Source of the DNA: Betaproteobacteria bacterium RIFCSPLOWO2_12_FULL_68_20
GTDB taxonomy: Bacteria; Pseudomonadota; Gammaproteobacteria; Burkholderiales; SG8-39
Length of the DNA stretch: 64,000 nucleotides
Direction of reading: 5' to 3'
Assembly: GCA_001770655.1 (NCBI GenBank)
Contig: MERQ01000031.1
Location: 1-64,000, forward strand
Translations under genes and position numbers: made by a program
Part shown: positions 20,807-31,811 of the stretch, in pieces
How the letters are laid out: each line of letters begins with the position of its first letter
How positions within the stretch are numbered: position 1 is the first letter of the stretch
Notes under the pieces: generated by a model
Databases searched by the model: none
What the model was told of the DNA's origin: nothing
The model's input: only the letters and a program-made list of their open reading frames with translations

Positions 20807-22078
20807 GCCTGCGCGTGCCGCCGCGCTCGATTTCCGACATCACTTCGCCGACGGTAAGAAACGATCCGAATACGACGATCTTATCATTGCGCTCCGCGTC
20901 GCCGCGTGCCGCCGCAAACGCCGCGGCCGGCGAGTCGTGCCGGAACGCCGGCGTGCGCCCGCCGACCGCCTCGAGATGCGTCGCGAGCTCATCGGCGCGC
21001 GCGCCGCGCGGCCCGCCCAGCGAGGCGAGGTGCCAGCGGGTGATCCTTGGCGCGATCGCGCGCAACACGCCCCCGATGTCCTTGTCGCGCAGCATCCCGC
21101 AGACCGCGATGGTCTGGGGAGCAAACCCGGATGCGGCAAGGTTGTCCGCCACCGATTTCGCCGCTTCCGGGTTGTGCGCCACGTCGAGGATCACCTGCGG
21201 CCGGCCCGGGAGAACCTGGAAGCGGCCCGGCAGCAGGACTTCCGCCAGGCCGCGGCGCACGTCCTGCATCGCGACCGGCAGCTGCTCGCCCAGCGAATCG
21301 AGCGCGCAAAGCGCGGCCGCGGCGTTTCGTATCTGTGCGGTTCCGCGAAGCGCGGGATGCGCGAGCCCGCCGCGGCGACCTTGAGGGCCCCAATAGCTCC
21401 ATTGGTTTCCTTCGATCGCGTAGCCGAACTCGCGTCCCAGACGCAGCAGCCGGGCGCCGACGGATTGGGCGGCTCGCTCGATCGCCCCGGGAGGATCAGG
21501 GTCGCCGACCACGGCCGGGCGGCCGGAACGGAATATTCCCGCCTTCTCGCGCCCGATGGCGTCCCGCGAGCCCCCCAGATACTCGACGTGATCGATCGCG
21601 ATCGAAGTCACGACCGCACAGTCCGCATCCAGCGCGTTCACCGCGTCGAGCCGGCCGCCGAGGCCGATTTCGAGCACCGCGGCATCCGGCCTCTCGCGCG
21701 CGAACAGCCAGAACGCAGCCAGCGTGCCGAACTCGAAGTAGGTCAGCGGCATACCCGCGCGCGCCGTCTCGACCGCGGCAAACGCCTCGCAAAGCGACGC
21801 ATCGGACGCCTCCTCGCCGCAAGTGCGCACGCGCTCGTTATAGCGCATCAAGTGCGGGGACATGTAGAGAGCGGTGCGGTAGCCCGCGGCGCGAAGAACC
21901 GCCTCGAGCATCGCGCAGGTCGAGCCCTTGCCGTTGGTTCCCCCCACCGCAAGGATCGGGCAGGAGAGCACGGTCCCGAGACGCCCACGCACCTCGTTCA
22001 CGCGCTCGAGGCCGAGGTCGATCGCTTTCGGATGCTGGCGCTCGATGTATTCGAGCCAGTCCGCGAGCGAGCGCGGCA

Positions 22079-22079
<1 letters not shown>
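20799..22079 (-). CDS. folC: Dihydrofolate synthase / folylpolyglutamate synthase
   Basis: Mur-ligase-fold enzyme that adds glutamate to dihydropteroate and folates. 426 aa from the ATG at 22079, which overlaps the accD stop by one base (TGATG). The ATP-binding loop is GGTNGKGSTCAML, followed by YMSPHL, EIGLGGRLDAVN and the C-terminal ligase domain (DVAHNPEA). The longer ORF in the track is a read-in from the accD frame. It is translationally coupled on both sides. Confidence 0.95.
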
Positions 22080-22947
<868 letters not shown>

Positions 22948-22951
<4 letters not shown>

Positions 22952-23745
22952 GTGTCCAGCGCCGCGCGGATCGGCCGCAGCAATTCCTTGACGCGCGCGA
23001 CCGCGTGCTCCGCCCCCGCCGCCTCGATCTCCTGGATGACGCGGCTGCCGATCACCACGGCGTCCGCGGTCTGCGCGACGCGGCGCGCCGATTCGGCATC
23101 GCGGATGCCGAAACCGACGCCGATCGGCAACTTCGTCGCCGCACGGATCCCGGGAATGTGGGCGGCGACGTCCGCCAGGTCGAGGCTCGCCGCGCCGGTC
23201 ACCCCCCTGAGCGATACGTAATAGAGGTATCCGCTGCCGGCACGCGCCACCTGCTCGATGCGCAGGTCGGTGGAGGTCGGCGCGAGAAGAAAAATCGGAT
23301 CGATCCCCTGCTCCTTCGCCAGCGCGGCGAATTGCGCGCATTCCTCAGGCGGGTAATCGACCACGATCACGCCGTCGACCTGCGCGGCCTTCGCCCCGGC
23401 GACGAATGTTTCGATCCCCATCGCCTCGATCGGGTTGGCGTAGCCCATCAGCACCACCGGCGTATCGGGGTCCTGCTTGCGAAACTCGCCCACCATGCCG
23501 AGCACGTCCGCAAGGCCGACGCCGTGCTTGAGGGCGCGCTCGCCCGAGCGCTGGATCACGGGGCCGTCGGCCATCGGGTCGGAGAACGGCACGCCGAGCT
23601 CGAGGATGTCGGCGCCCGCCTCGACCAGCGCGCGCATCAGCGGCACGGTGAGAGACGGATGCGGATCGCCGGCGGTGATGTACGGAATCAGCCCCTTGCG
23701 CCCGTTTTTTCGCAGCGCTTCGAAGCGCGCCTGGATCCGCGACAT
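22948..23745 (-). CDS. trpA: Tryptophan synthase alpha chain
   Basis: Cleaves indole-3-glycerol phosphate and passes indole to TrpB. 265 aa, TIM barrel. Catalytic Glu is in [11 protein letters not shown] and the Asp in the [12 protein letters not shown] region; the phosphate site lies near GFGIRD. It starts 10 bases after trpB and overlaps accD. It is part of the trpFBA-accD-folC run typical of betaproteobacteria. Confidence 0.97.
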
Positions 23746-23755
23746 CGGCGCCGGA

Positions 23756-24955
23756 TCAGAACCGGATTCCCGATCGCTCGGCGACGGTATGCATGTCCTT
23801 GTCGCCGCGCCCCGAGAGGTTGACGAGCAGGATCGCCTCTCGCGGCATTCCAGGCGCGATCTTCATCGCATGCGCGACCGCGTGCGCCGACTCGAGGGCC
23901 GGAATGATCCCCTCGCAGCGGCACAGCTCGTGGAACGCCTTGAGCGCCTCGTCGTCGGTCGCCGCGACGTACTCGGCGCGGCCGCTGTCCTTGAGCCAGG
24001 CGTGCTCGGGGCCGACGCCCGGATAGTCGAGCCCCGCCGAGATCGAGTGCGTGTCGCGGATCTGGCCGTTCGCGTCCTGCAGCAGGTAGGTCCGGTTGCC
24101 GTGCAGCACGCCCGGCTTGCCGGCGCAAAGCGAGGCGGCGTGCCTGCCGGTCGCGAGTCCCTCGCCCGCCGCCTCGACGCCGATCAGCCTGACCTGCTCC
24201 ATGGGGATGTAGGGATAGAAGATGCCCATCGCGTTCGAGCCGCCGCCGACGCAGGCGATCACCGCGTCGGGCTGGCGGCCGGCGAGCTCCGGCATCTGGC
24301 GCAGGCATTCCTCGCCGATCACCGATTGGAAGTCGCGCACCATCATAGGATAGGGGTGCGGGCCGGCGACCGTGCCGATGATGTAGAAGGTGTTCTCGAC
24401 ATTCGTCACCCAGTCGCGCATCGCCTCGTTGAGCGCGTCCTTGAGCGTCTTCGAGCCGGACTCGACCGGCACCACCTTTGCGCCGAGGAGCTTCATCCGG
24501 TAGACGTTCGCCGACTGGCGCTTGACGTCCTCGGTGCCCATGTAGACCACGCATTCCATGCCGTAGCGCGCGGCGACCGTGGCGGCGGCGACCCCGTGCA
24601 TCCCGGCGCCGGTCTCCGCTATCACACGCGGCTTGTTCATGCTGCGCGCCAGCATCGCCTGGCCGATGGTGTTGTTGATCTTGTGCGCGCCGGTGTGGTT
24701 CAGGTCCTCGCGCTTGATGTAGATTTGGGCCCCGCCGTATTTCTCCGACAGGCGCTTGGCGTGATAGATCGGGCTCGGGCGCCCGACGTAATGCTTCAGC
24801 TCGTACTGGAACTCCGCCTGGAACTCCGGGTCCTTGCGCGCCCGCTCGTAAGCCTCGCGCAGCTCCTCGAGCGCGCGCGTGAGCGTCTCCGCGACGAACA
24901 CGCCGCCGTAAGGTCCGAAGTGCCCGCGCGCGTCGGGCAAGTCATACATCTGCAT
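23756..24955 (-). CDS. trpB: Tryptophan synthase beta chain
   Basis: PLP enzyme condensing indole and serine to tryptophan. 399 aa. The PLP Lys is in HTGAHKINN, the glycine-rich phosphate cradle is GGGSNAMG, and [13 protein letters not shown] and ESAHAVAHA are typical of TrpB1. The start overlaps trpF by 14 nt. No leader peptide or attenuator is visible in front of this trp subcluster, which is fed by the upstream operon. Confidence 0.98.
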   Translation of the reverse strand: MQMYDLPDARGHFGPYGGVFVAETLTRALEELREAYERARKDPEFQAEFQYELKHYVGRPSPIYHAKRLSEKYGGAQIYIKREDLNHTGAHKINNTIGQAMLARSMNKPRVIAETGAGMHGVAAATVAARYGMECVVYMGTEDVKRQSANVYRMKLLGAKVVPVESGSKTLKDALNEAMRDWVTNVENTFYIIGTVAGPHPYPMMVRDFQSVIGEECLRQMPELAGRQPDAVIACVGGGSNAMGIFYPYIPMEQVRLIGVEAAGEGLATGRHAASLCAGKPGVLHGNRTYLLQDANGQIRDTHSISAGLDYPGVGPEHAWLKDSGRAEYVAATDDEALKAFHELCRCEGIIPALESAHAVAHAMKIAPGMPREAILLVNLSGRGDKDMHTVAERSGIRF

Positions 24956-25562
24956 TCCTGACCTCAGCGATGAATGCGGCGATTTTGGCCACGTCCTTGA
25001 CGCCCTTGGCGGATTCGACCCCGCTCGTCACGTCGACGCCCCATGGACGCACGTGCCGGATCGCCTCGGCGACATTATCGCGCGTGAGTCCCCCCGCTAG
25101 GATGATCGGCCGGTCGCGCACCGCGGGCGCGAGCGACCAGTCGAAGCGCTCGCCCACACCCCCGTATTCCTCGACGTGGCTGTCGAGCAGCCAGCCCGCC
25201 GCAGTGGAGAATGGCCGCAGGTATTCTAGCAAATCGGCCCCTTTCCTCACCCGGCAAGCCTTGATGTACGGCACGCCGAACTGGGCACAGAACTGCGGCG
25301 TTTCCTCGCCGTGAAACTGCAGCATCGCCGGGCGCACGCGGCCGAGCACCTGGGCGACCTGCGCCGCGTCGGGATTCACGAACAGCGCGACCGCCGACAC
25401 GAAGGGCGGCAGCGCGTCGCGGATCTCGACCGCGCGCTCGACCGAGAGGAAGCGCGGGCTCGGCGGGTAGAACACCAGCCCGATCGCGTCGGCGCCCGCC
25501 TCGGCGGCGGCGCGCGCGTCGCCGCCACGCGTGATGCCGCAGATCTTGACTCGCGTTCTCAC
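24942..25562 (-). CDS. trpF: Phosphoribosylanthranilate isomerase
   Basis: Third step of the tryptophan branch. 206 aa starting at GTG 25562, which overlaps the truA stop as GTGA. The very long ORF in the track runs upstream through truA in another frame. Signature VKICGIT with the catalytic Cys, the catalytic Asp in [18 protein letters not shown] and VDVTSGVES are all present. It is adjacent to truA, as in many betaproteobacteria and pseudomonads. Confidence 0.95.
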   Translation of the reverse strand: MRTRVKICGITRGGDARAAAEAGADAIGLVFYPPSPRFLSVERAVEIRDALPPFVSAVALFVNPDAAQVAQVLGRVRPAMLQFHGEETPQFCAQFGVPYIKACRVRKGADLLEYLRPFSTAAGWLLDSHVEEYGGVGERFDWSLAPAVRDRPIILAGGLTRDNVAEAIRHVRPWGVDVTSGVESAKGVKDVAKIAAFIAEVRNADV

Positions 25563-26353
25563 GAATCCACCGGCAAGGCCAGTTCCGCGGGCGCGGACTG
25601 CCCCAGGCCCCACTTCGCTTCGTATTCGACGGCTTCGAGATACAGCCCCGCGGCGGCGAAGGTCGGCGCGGCGCGCGAGCGCTCGCGAGAATCGAGCACC
25701 TCTCGCACCCAGTGTGGGGCCTGCTTTCCCTTGCCCACGTACACCAGCGTGCCGACGACGTTGCGCACCATGTGGTGCAGGAAGGCATTCGCGCGCAGCA
25801 CGAAGTCGACTCGCGTATCGCCGCGCCGCTCGATTTCCAGCGCATGCAGGCTGCGCACCGGCGTTTTCGCCTGGCACTCCGCCGAGCGGAACGCCGAAAA
25901 ATCGTGCTCCCCGACGAGCAGTGCCGCTGCCTCGCGCATTGCCGCAACGTCGAGCGGCGCGTGGAACCAGCCCGTGTAGCGCGACGCGAGCGCCGGCCGC
26001 ACGGCCCGGTTGAGCAGCACGTAGCGGTAGGTGCGTGACACCGCGCTGTAGCGCGCGTGAAATTCTCCGTCCACCTGCCGCGCCCAGAGCACCGCCGCAT
26101 CCTCGGGAAGCAGCGCGTTGACTCCGCGCACCCAGGCCGACTCCGGCCGCCGCGCATCCGTGTCGAAGTGCGCGACCTGCCCGCGCGCGTGCACGCCGCG
26201 GTCCGTCCTGCCGGCCGCGGTCACGGAGACCGGCGCACCCGCGATCGCGGACAGCGCGCGCTCCAGCGCGTCCTGCGCCCCGCCTCCACCGGGCTGCGTC
26301 TGCCAGCCGAGAAAGCGACTGCCGTCGTATTCGATTCCGAGTGCAATCCTCAT
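25559..26353 (-). CDS. truA: tRNA pseudouridine(38-40) synthase
   Basis: Modifies U38-U40 in the anticodon stem of many tRNAs. 264 aa. The N-terminus MRIALGIEYDGSRFLGWQ is canonical, and the catalytic Asp is in AAGRTDRGVHARGQV. Further family blocks are RTYRY and FLHHMVRNVVGTLV. The start codon is pressed against a terminator-like hairpin with a T-rich tract and no Shine-Dalgarno; the same arrangement is seen at metZ and dctQ. Confidence 0.96.
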   Translation of the reverse strand: MRIALGIEYDGSRFLGWQTQPGGGGAQDALERALSAIAGAPVSVTAAGRTDRGVHARGQVAHFDTDARRPESAWVRGVNALLPEDAAVLWARQVDGEFHARYSAVSRTYRYVLLNRAVRPALASRYTGWFHAPLDVAAMREAAALLVGEHDFSAFRSAECQAKTPVRSLHALEIERRGDTRVDFVLRANAFLHHMVRNVVGTLVYVGKGKQAPHWVREVLDSRERSRAAPTFAAAGLYLEAVEYEAKWGLGQSAPAELALPVDS

Positions 26354-26389
26354 AAAGCAAAAGCCGCGGTCGCTCGCGCGCCGCGGCTT
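26354..26389 (-). terminator. Intrinsic-terminator-like hairpin abutting the truA start codon
   Basis: AAGCCGCGG / CCGCGGCTT, a perfect 9-bp stem with an 11-nt loop, then TTTTGCTTT directly before ATG of truA on the minus strand. It is positioned to end fimV transcription with partial readthrough into truA-trpFBA. Confidence 0.72.
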
Positions 26390-26410
26390 CGTGCGTGGGG
26401 CGCCCTGCGG

Positions 26411-28903
26411 CTAGCCCAGTTTCGCGAGCATCTGCTCGGCCTGGCCCTTTTGCGCCGCGTCGCCCTCCTTCATGACCTCGTTGAGCAGCTCCCGGGCGCC
26501 ATCCTTGTCGCCCATCTCCTCGTAGGCCTTGGCCAGATCGAGCTTGGTTGCGACCTCCTGCCACTTCGGATCGGTGCTGGAGGTCGCAGCAGCGGCCTCG
26601 CCCGGCGCGCCGAGGTCGAGGCTGATCGCCGACAGATCCGTGGTCGTCGCCTGCGTCGCGGGCTCCGCGGCCTGGGGCTTTGCGCCGCCGAGATCCAGAT
26701 TGAGGTCGAAATCGATCGACCCGCTCGCGTCCTGGTCCGCCGGCGCAGCAGCCGGCGCTTCCGGCATTTTCGCCCCTGCCGTGCCGAGATCGAGGTCGAA
26801 ATCGAGGCCGCCTGCGCCCGCCGCGGCGGCTCCTCTCTCGGGCACGATCAGCGTGCCCTCGGGCGTGAAGTCCGTCTTCGGCTGGGCGGGCGCCGCCGCG
26901 CCGAGATCGAAGTCGAGTCCCGGAGCCGCGGCCTCCTTGGGCGCCCCTTCGAGCGTGATGTCGGGCGTCGGCGCGCTCTGCGTGGCGGGACCGCCGAGGT
27001 CGAAGTCGAGCGCCGGTGCGGCCGCGGCCGGCGCAGCCGCGGCGGCAACCGCCGGCGCCGCGGCTTGGCCGCTTCCGCCATACAGCCCGTTATTCGGATC
27101 GATCGAGCGGCCGAGCGCCGCCGCCTTGTCCCATTCCGGCCCGCTGCCGCCGGTGAGTCCCTTGAATTTGAGCGCCGACTGCTCGAACGCTTTCGCGTCG
27201 CGCCGGTTGGCGTAGATCTCGAGCAGCTTGGCATGGACCGGGGCCCGGTTCGGGTCCTTTTGCAGCGCTTCCTTGAGGATCTCCTCGGCCTGCGCATCGC
27301 GCCCGTACGCCATGTACACGTCGGCCTCGGCGATCGGGTCGACCTCCTCGGCCTCCATCGCCGCGGCAGGCGCCTCGCTCACCGACACCTGGGATACGCC
27401 GCCTGCGGCCGGTGCGTCCGCAGCCGCCCCGATCATCGAGGGCCCGCCGCCGGCGGCCGCGCCGAGCACGCTGTCTTGGAATTTCGCTTGCGCCTTCTTC
27501 TTGCGGCTCCATGCCCACGCCCCGTAGCCGGCCAGAAGGACCACGACGCCGCCGAGCCCGCCGAGCGCGAGCGGATTGTCCAGGAACTCGTCGATGATGC
27601 TCGGCTCCGGGGGTGGAGGCGCCGCCGGCTTGGCCTTGGGTATTGCCTTTGCAGCCGGAGCAGCCGGCTTCGGCGCCTCTGCCGCGGGCTTCGGCGCCTC
27701 CGCGGCAGGCTTTGGCGCCTCGGCGACGGGTTTGGGCGCTTCAGGCGCGGCCGCCGGCTTCTCCGGCGCCTTGGCGATCGGGGCCGGCGCCGCCGGGGCA
27801 GGCTTCTCGCCTGCCTTCTTCTCCAGTTCGGCGAGCTGCTGATTCTTCAGCTCGAGGAGCTTTTGCAGGTCGGAGACGTTCTTCTCCAGCTCGGTGACGC
27901 GGGACTGGGCCTCAGTCAGCGCGCGCCCGCGCGCCGCGAGATCGTCTTCGCGTGCCGCGCGCGCACCGGGCGCGCCCGGCTTCTTCGGGTCCGCTTTCGA
28001 GAGCCTGAGCTCATCCTTCGGCGCCGCAGGCGCGGGCGCTTCCGGCTTGGCTGCGATGCGGCCGGCTACTTCGCGCTGTCCCGGGGCGGCCTCGGCGGCG
28101 GTCGGTGCAGCGGCGAGGCGGCTGCGGTATTCCGCGAAGTCGGCCATGTGGGCCTGCACGAGGCGCTTGGCGTCCTCCGGGTCCACCGACGAAATCGCGG
28201 CGCCATCCGGGATGCTCAGGATCCGGCCCGCGCGCACCAGGTTGATGTTGTCGCGGATGAACGCCTCCCGGTTGGCGCGAAAAAGCGCCATCAACATCTG
28301 ATTGAGCGTGACGCCGGGAGGCAGGTTCCGGCGCGCTATCGCGCCCAAGGTGTCGTCTTTCTTGACTTCGTAGGTGCCGACCGGCTGAGGCGCCGGCGCG
28401 ACCTCGAGCGGCTTGGCTTCAAGCGCCGGCCGTGGCGCCGGCGCCGGCGCCGCCTCCGGCTTGGCCTCGGGCGCGGCGGGCGCAGCCGCGATCGGCTGCG
28501 GGCCCTTGTACTCCGGCGGATCGAGCAGGAACGTGTATTCGCGGATCAGCCGCCCGGTGGCCCATTGCAGCTCGACCAGCAGGTCGAGGAACGGCTCGTT
28601 CACGGGCTGCGTCGTGGTGAGCTTGAGCACCGCGCGCCCGTCGCGCCGCTCGATGGCGAAGCGCACGCTCGCCAGCGCCGGATTGAACTCGATGCCGGCC
28701 TGTGTGAACGCCGACATCGAGGGCAGGCGGGCGATCAGCCCCTCTTCCTCGCCCGGCTGCAGCGTGAGCTCGATCTCGGCGTTCAGCGGCTGACCAAGAG
28801 CGGATTGCACGGACAGCCTGCCGAGCCCGGCGGCATTCGCAACATACGGCGCCGCGAGCCCGAGCGCGGCCGCGAGAACCGCGATGGCGATCGATTTCCC
28901 CAC
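26411..28903 (-). CDS. fimV: FimV-like motility/pilus assembly hub protein
   Basis: Large inner-membrane protein that supports type IV pilus assembly and polar organisation. It is 830 aa from GTG 28903; the open frame reaches ATG 28942. I prefer the GTG because it gives a standard signal peptide ending YVANA and has GGTGG 4 nt upstream. Order: FimV N-domain (GLGRLSVQSALGQPLNAEIEL), LysM-like segment (YEVKKDDTLGAIARRNLPPG), coiled coil, Ala/Pro/Lys repeats, a transmembrane helix (about 460-485), an acidic repetitive cytoplasmic region with TPR elements, and the C-terminal FimV domain. Its place between asd and truA is conserved. Confidence 0.88.
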   Translation of the reverse strand: MGKSIAIAVLAAALGLAAPYVANAAGLGRLSVQSALGQPLNAEIELTLQPGEEEGLIARLPSMSAFTQAGIEFNPALASVRFAIERRDGRAVLKLTTTQPVNEPFLDLLVELQWATGRLIREYTFLLDPPEYKGPQPIAAAPAAPEAKPEAAPAPAPRPALEAKPLEVAPAPQPVGTYEVKKDDTLGAIARRNLPPGVTLNQMLMALFRANREAFIRDNINLVRAGRILSIPDGAAISSVDPEDAKRLVQAHMADFAEYRSRLAAAPTAAEAAPGQREVAGRIAAKPEAPAPAAPKDELRLSKADPKKPGAPGARAAREDDLAARGRALTEAQSRVTELEKNVSDLQKLLELKNQQLAELEKKAGEKPAPAAPAPIAKAPEKPAAAPEAPKPVAEAPKPAAEAPKPAAEAPKPAAPAAKAIPKAKPAAPPPPEPSIIDEFLDNPLALGGLGGVVVLLAGYGAWAWSRKKKAQAKFQDSVLGAAAGGGPSMIGAAADAPAAGGVSQVSVSEAPAAAMEAEEVDPIAEADVYMAYGRDAQAEEILKEALQKDPNRAPVHAKLLEIYANRRDAKAFEQSALKFKGLTGGSGPEWDKAAALGRSIDPNNGLYGGSGQAAAPAVAAAAAPAAAAPALDFDLGGPATQSAPTPDITLEGAPKEAAAPGLDFDLGAAAPAQPKTDFTPEGTLIVPERGAAAAGAGGLDFDLDLGTAGAKMPEAPAAAPADQDASGSIDFDLNLDLGGAKPQAAEPATQATTTDLSAISLDLGAPGEAAAATSSTDPKWQEVATKLDLAKAYEEMGDKDGARELLNEVMKEGDAAQKGQAEQMLAKLG
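27666..27749 (-). repeat. Four tandem 21-bp coding repeats inside fimV
   Basis: Four successive 21-bp units encode PKPxAEA-type heptapeptides in the linker before the transmembrane helix. The units differ at a few bases, so they are not freshly duplicated. Copy number could vary between strains and change linker length. Confidence 0.8.
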
Positions 28904-29020
28904 TATTCCACCCTGAGTCCTCTTGGCAGGACCAAGTAACATAACATCATGACCTTAGGCTTGCAAGCTGAGAGCTTTTCTTCATTTTCGCTGCTTTCAT
29001 CCGGACGCGTCTATGAATTC

Positions 29021-30145
29021 TTACCGCATCGCATCGGACTCGAGAACGATCCGAAGCATGCGGCGCAACGGCTCCGCGGCTCCCCAGAGCAGCTGGTCTC
29101 CGACAGTAAATGCGGCGAGATATTCGCCGCCCATGGGCAACTTGCGCAGCCTTCCGACGGGGACCGAGAGCTTGCCGGTCACCGCCGCCGGCGTGAGCTC
29201 GCGCAGCGTCTCCTCGCGTCGATTCGGCACCACCTTCACCCAGTCGTTCGCCTCCGCGATCATGCCCTCGACCTCGTCGAGCGGAATGTCCCTCTTCAGC
29301 TTGATGGTGAGGGCCTGGCTGTGGCAGCGCATGGCGCCGACGCGAACGCACACGCCGTCCACCGGCACCGGGTTGCCGTTGCGGCCGAGAATCTTGTTGG
29401 TCTCTGCCGCGCCTTTCCACTCCTCCCGGCTCTGCCCGTTGCCCAGATCGTCGTCGATCCAGGGCAGCAGGCTGGCGGCGAGCGGGAACTCGAAATTGCG
29501 CCTGGGCAGGCCCGGCGCGCGAATCGCATCGGTCACCGCGCCGTCGATGTCGAGCGCGCTCGACGCCGGATCCTCGAGCAGCGATCGCGCCCGCTCGCCG
29601 ATCCAGGCCATTTGCGCCACCAGCTCGCGCATGTTCGCCGCTCCCGCGCCCGAGGCCGCCTGGTAGGTCATGCTCGTGATCCACTCGATCTGGTCGCGCT
29701 GGAACAGCCCGGCCACGCCCATCAGCATCAGGCTGACGGTGCAGTTGCCGCCGATGAAGTTCTTCGTGCCCTTGGCGAGCGCATCCTCGATCAGCGCCAT
29801 GTTGACCGGATCGAGAATGATGACCGCGTCGTCCTTCATGCGCAGCGCCCTGGCGGCGTCGATCCAGTAGCCCTTCCAGCCGCTGCCCCGCAATTTCGGA
29901 TAGACCTCGCTGGTGTAGTCGCCGCCCTGGCACGAAATGACGACGGGAAGCTGCTTCAGCGCGGCGAGATCCATCGCGTCCTTCACCGGCTCGGTGCCGG
30001 CGCCGATTTCGGGACCCTTTCCTCCCGCCTGCGAAGTGGAGAAGAACACCGGCTCGAAGTGGTCGAAGTCGCGCTCCTCGCGCATGCGCTGCACGAGCAC
30101 CGAACCCACCATGCCGCGCCAGCCGACGATTCCTACTCTTTGCAT
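29021..30145 (-). CDS. asd: Aspartate-semialdehyde dehydrogenase
   Basis: NADPH-dependent reduction of aspartyl phosphate, the branch point to lysine, threonine, methionine and diaminopimelate. 374 aa, matching the gammaproteobacterial/betaproteobacterial type. N-terminal [18 protein letters not shown] is the NADP loop; the catalytic Cys is in [10 protein letters not shown] and the acid/base His in [13 protein letters not shown]. It lies 10 bases after leuB. No good Shine-Dalgarno is visible. The leu-asd-fimV order is typical of betaproteobacteria. Confidence 0.97.
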   Translation of the reverse strand: MQRVGIVGWRGMVGSVLVQRMREERDFDHFEPVFFSTSQAGGKGPEIGAGTEPVKDAMDLAALKQLPVVISCQGGDYTSEVYPKLRGSGWKGYWIDAARALRMKDDAVIILDPVNMALIEDALAKGTKNFIGGNCTVSLMLMGVAGLFQRDQIEWITSMTYQAASGAGAANMRELVAQMAWIGERARSLLEDPASSALDIDGAVTDAIRAPGLPRRNFEFPLAASLLPWIDDDLGNGQSREEWKGAAETNKILGRNGNPVPVDGVCVRVGAMRCHSQALTIKLKRDIPLDEVEGMIAEANDWVKVVPNRREETLRELTPAAVTGKLSVPVGRLRKLPMGGEYLAAFTVGDQLLWGAAEPLRRMLRIVLESDAMR

Positions 30146-30155
30146 GGGCGCTAGT

Positions 30156-31208
30156 TTATAGGGCGGCGGCGACCGCGTCGCCCATCTCGTCGGTGCCGAC
30201 CCTGCGCGTTCCGGCCGTGTGGATATCGGCGGTGCGCAAGCCGTCGTGCAGGACCCCTGCGACGGCGCGCTCGATGCGATCCGCGGCGTCCGGCCGCGCG
30301 AGGGAATAGCGCAGCATCATGGCGGCGGAAAGAATCGTCGCGAGCGGATTCGCCACGCCCTTGCCCGCGATGTCTGGCGCCGAGCCGTGGATCGGCTCGT
30401 AAAGGCCCTTCCCCTTCTCGTCGAGCGAGGCGGAAGGCAGCATGCCGATCGATCCGGTCAGCATCGAGGCCTCGTCCGAGAGGATGTCGCCGAACATGTT
30501 TCCCGTGACGACCACGTCGAACTGCTTCGGATCGCGCACCAGCTGCATCGCGCAGTTGTCCACGTACATGTGCGAGAGCTCGACGTCCGGAAAATTGCGC
30601 GACTCCTCCCCGACCACCTCGCGCCACAGCTGCGAGGTCTCGAGCACGTTGGCCTTGTCGACCGAGCACAGCCGCCGCGCGCGCTTGCGCGCGGCCTCGA
30701 ATGCCACCTTGGCGATGCGCCGGATCTCGCCCTCGCTGTAGCGCATGGTGTCGAACCCCTCGCGTTCTCCTGCAACCTCGCGGATGCCGCGCGGCTCGCC
30801 GAAATAGATGTCGCCGGTGAGCTCGCGCACGATCAGGATATCGAGCCCCGCGACCACCTCTGGCTTGAGCGCCGAGGCGGCGGCAAGCTCCGGATGCACC
30901 CGCGCGGGCCGCAGGTTGGCGAACAGGCCGAGCGCCTTGCGCAATCCGAGGATCGCCTGCTCGGGACGCTTGGCGCGCGGCAGCGCATCGTAACGGGGAT
31001 CGCCGACCGCGCCGAACAGGATCGCGTCGGCGTCCTTCGCCAGCCGCAGCGTCGCCCCGGGCAGCGGCTCGCCCGCCGCATCGACTCCCGCGCCGCCCAC
31101 CGGCGCCTCGTGCATTTCGAGGGGCAGGCGCAGGCGATCCAGGACCTTCACCGCCTGGGCGACGATCTCCCTGCCGATGCCGTCGCCCGGCAACACGGCG
31201 ATCTTCAT
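30156..31208 (-). CDS. leuB: 3-Isopropylmalate dehydrogenase
   Basis: Oxidative decarboxylation of 3-isopropylmalate in leucine synthesis. 350 aa from the ATG at 31208; the track's additional 23 residues are a read-in. Motifs: [11 protein letters not shown] at the N-terminus, the substrate-binding Arg region ([10 protein letters not shown]), [14 protein letters not shown] with the metal-binding Asps, and the NAD loop [15 protein letters not shown]. It is 4 bases downstream of leuD. Confidence 0.98.
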   Translation of the reverse strand: MKIAVLPGDGIGREIVAQAVKVLDRLRLPLEMHEAPVGGAGVDAAGEPLPGATLRLAKDADAILFGAVGDPRYDALPRAKRPEQAILGLRKALGLFANLRPARVHPELAAASALKPEVVAGLDILIVRELTGDIYFGEPRGIREVAGEREGFDTMRYSEGEIRRIAKVAFEAARKRARRLCSVDKANVLETSQLWREVVGEESRNFPDVELSHMYVDNCAMQLVRDPKQFDVVVTGNMFGDILSDEASMLTGSIGMLPSASLDEKGKGLYEPIHGSAPDIAGKGVANPLATILSAAMMLRYSLARPDAADRIERAVAGVLHDGLRTADIHTAGTRRVGTDEMGDAVAAAL

Positions 31209-31212
31209 GACG

Positions 31213-31809
31213 CTAGCGAAAGTACCAGGGATAGCGCTCGCGACGCGCCGACTCGAAGGCGCGGATCTTGTCGGCATGGCGCAGCGTGAGAGCGATCTCG
31301 TCCAGGCCGTTCAGCAGGCAGTGCTTGCGAAACGGGTCGATCTCGAAGCGCATCGCGCTCGCGCCGTCGGGGGTCGCGACGGTCTGCTGCGCCAGATCGA
31401 CGACCAGCCTGAATCCCGGAAACGACGCGCACTCGTAGAACAGCCGGTCGACCTCGGCCTCGGTCAGGATCACCGGCAGCAGGCCGTTCTTGAAGCAGTT
31501 GCCGTGGAAGATGTCGGCGAACGACGGCGCGATGAAGCAACGGAAGCCGTATTCGGCGAGCGCCCAGGGCGCGTGCTCGCGCGAGGAGCCGCAGCCGAAG
31601 TTCTTGCGCGCCAGCAGGATCGTCGCGCCGCGGTAGCGCTGCTGGTTGAGGACGAAATCGGGGTCCCCGCGCCAGGCGGCGAACAGCCCCTCTGCGAACC
31701 CGGTGCGCTTGATCGACTTCAGGAAGCGCTGCGGGATGATCTGGTCGGTGTCGACGTTGGCGCGATCGAGCGGGGCCACGACGCCGTTCAGCAAGGTGAA
31801 CTTTTCCAT
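31213..31809 (-). CDS. leuD: 3-Isopropylmalate dehydratase small subunit
   Basis: Small subunit of the isomerase that interconverts 2- and 3-isopropylmalate, partner of LeuC. 198 aa, slightly short for a proteobacterial LeuD but with all core blocks: [27 protein letters not shown] and NCFKNGLLP. It starts two bases after the leuC stop (TGAGCATG). The small lipoprotein (entericidin) gene sometimes found between leuC and leuD in betaproteobacteria is absent. Confidence 0.97.
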   Translation of the reverse strand: MEKFTLLNGVVAPLDRANVDTDQIIPQRFLKSIKRTGFAEGLFAAWRGDPDFVLNQQRYRGATILLARKNFGCGSSREHAPWALAEYGFRCFIAPSFADIFHGNCFKNGLLPVILTEAEVDRLFYECASFPGFRLVVDLAQQTVATPDGASAMRFEIDPFRKHCLLNGLDEIALTLRHADKIRAFESARRERYPWYFR

Positions 31810-31811
31810 GC

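Noticed and set aside
26057-28939. 960-aa plus-strand ORF opposite fimV and truA
   Set aside because: Antisense shadow; the minus strand holds clear FimV and TruA sequence with proper motifs.
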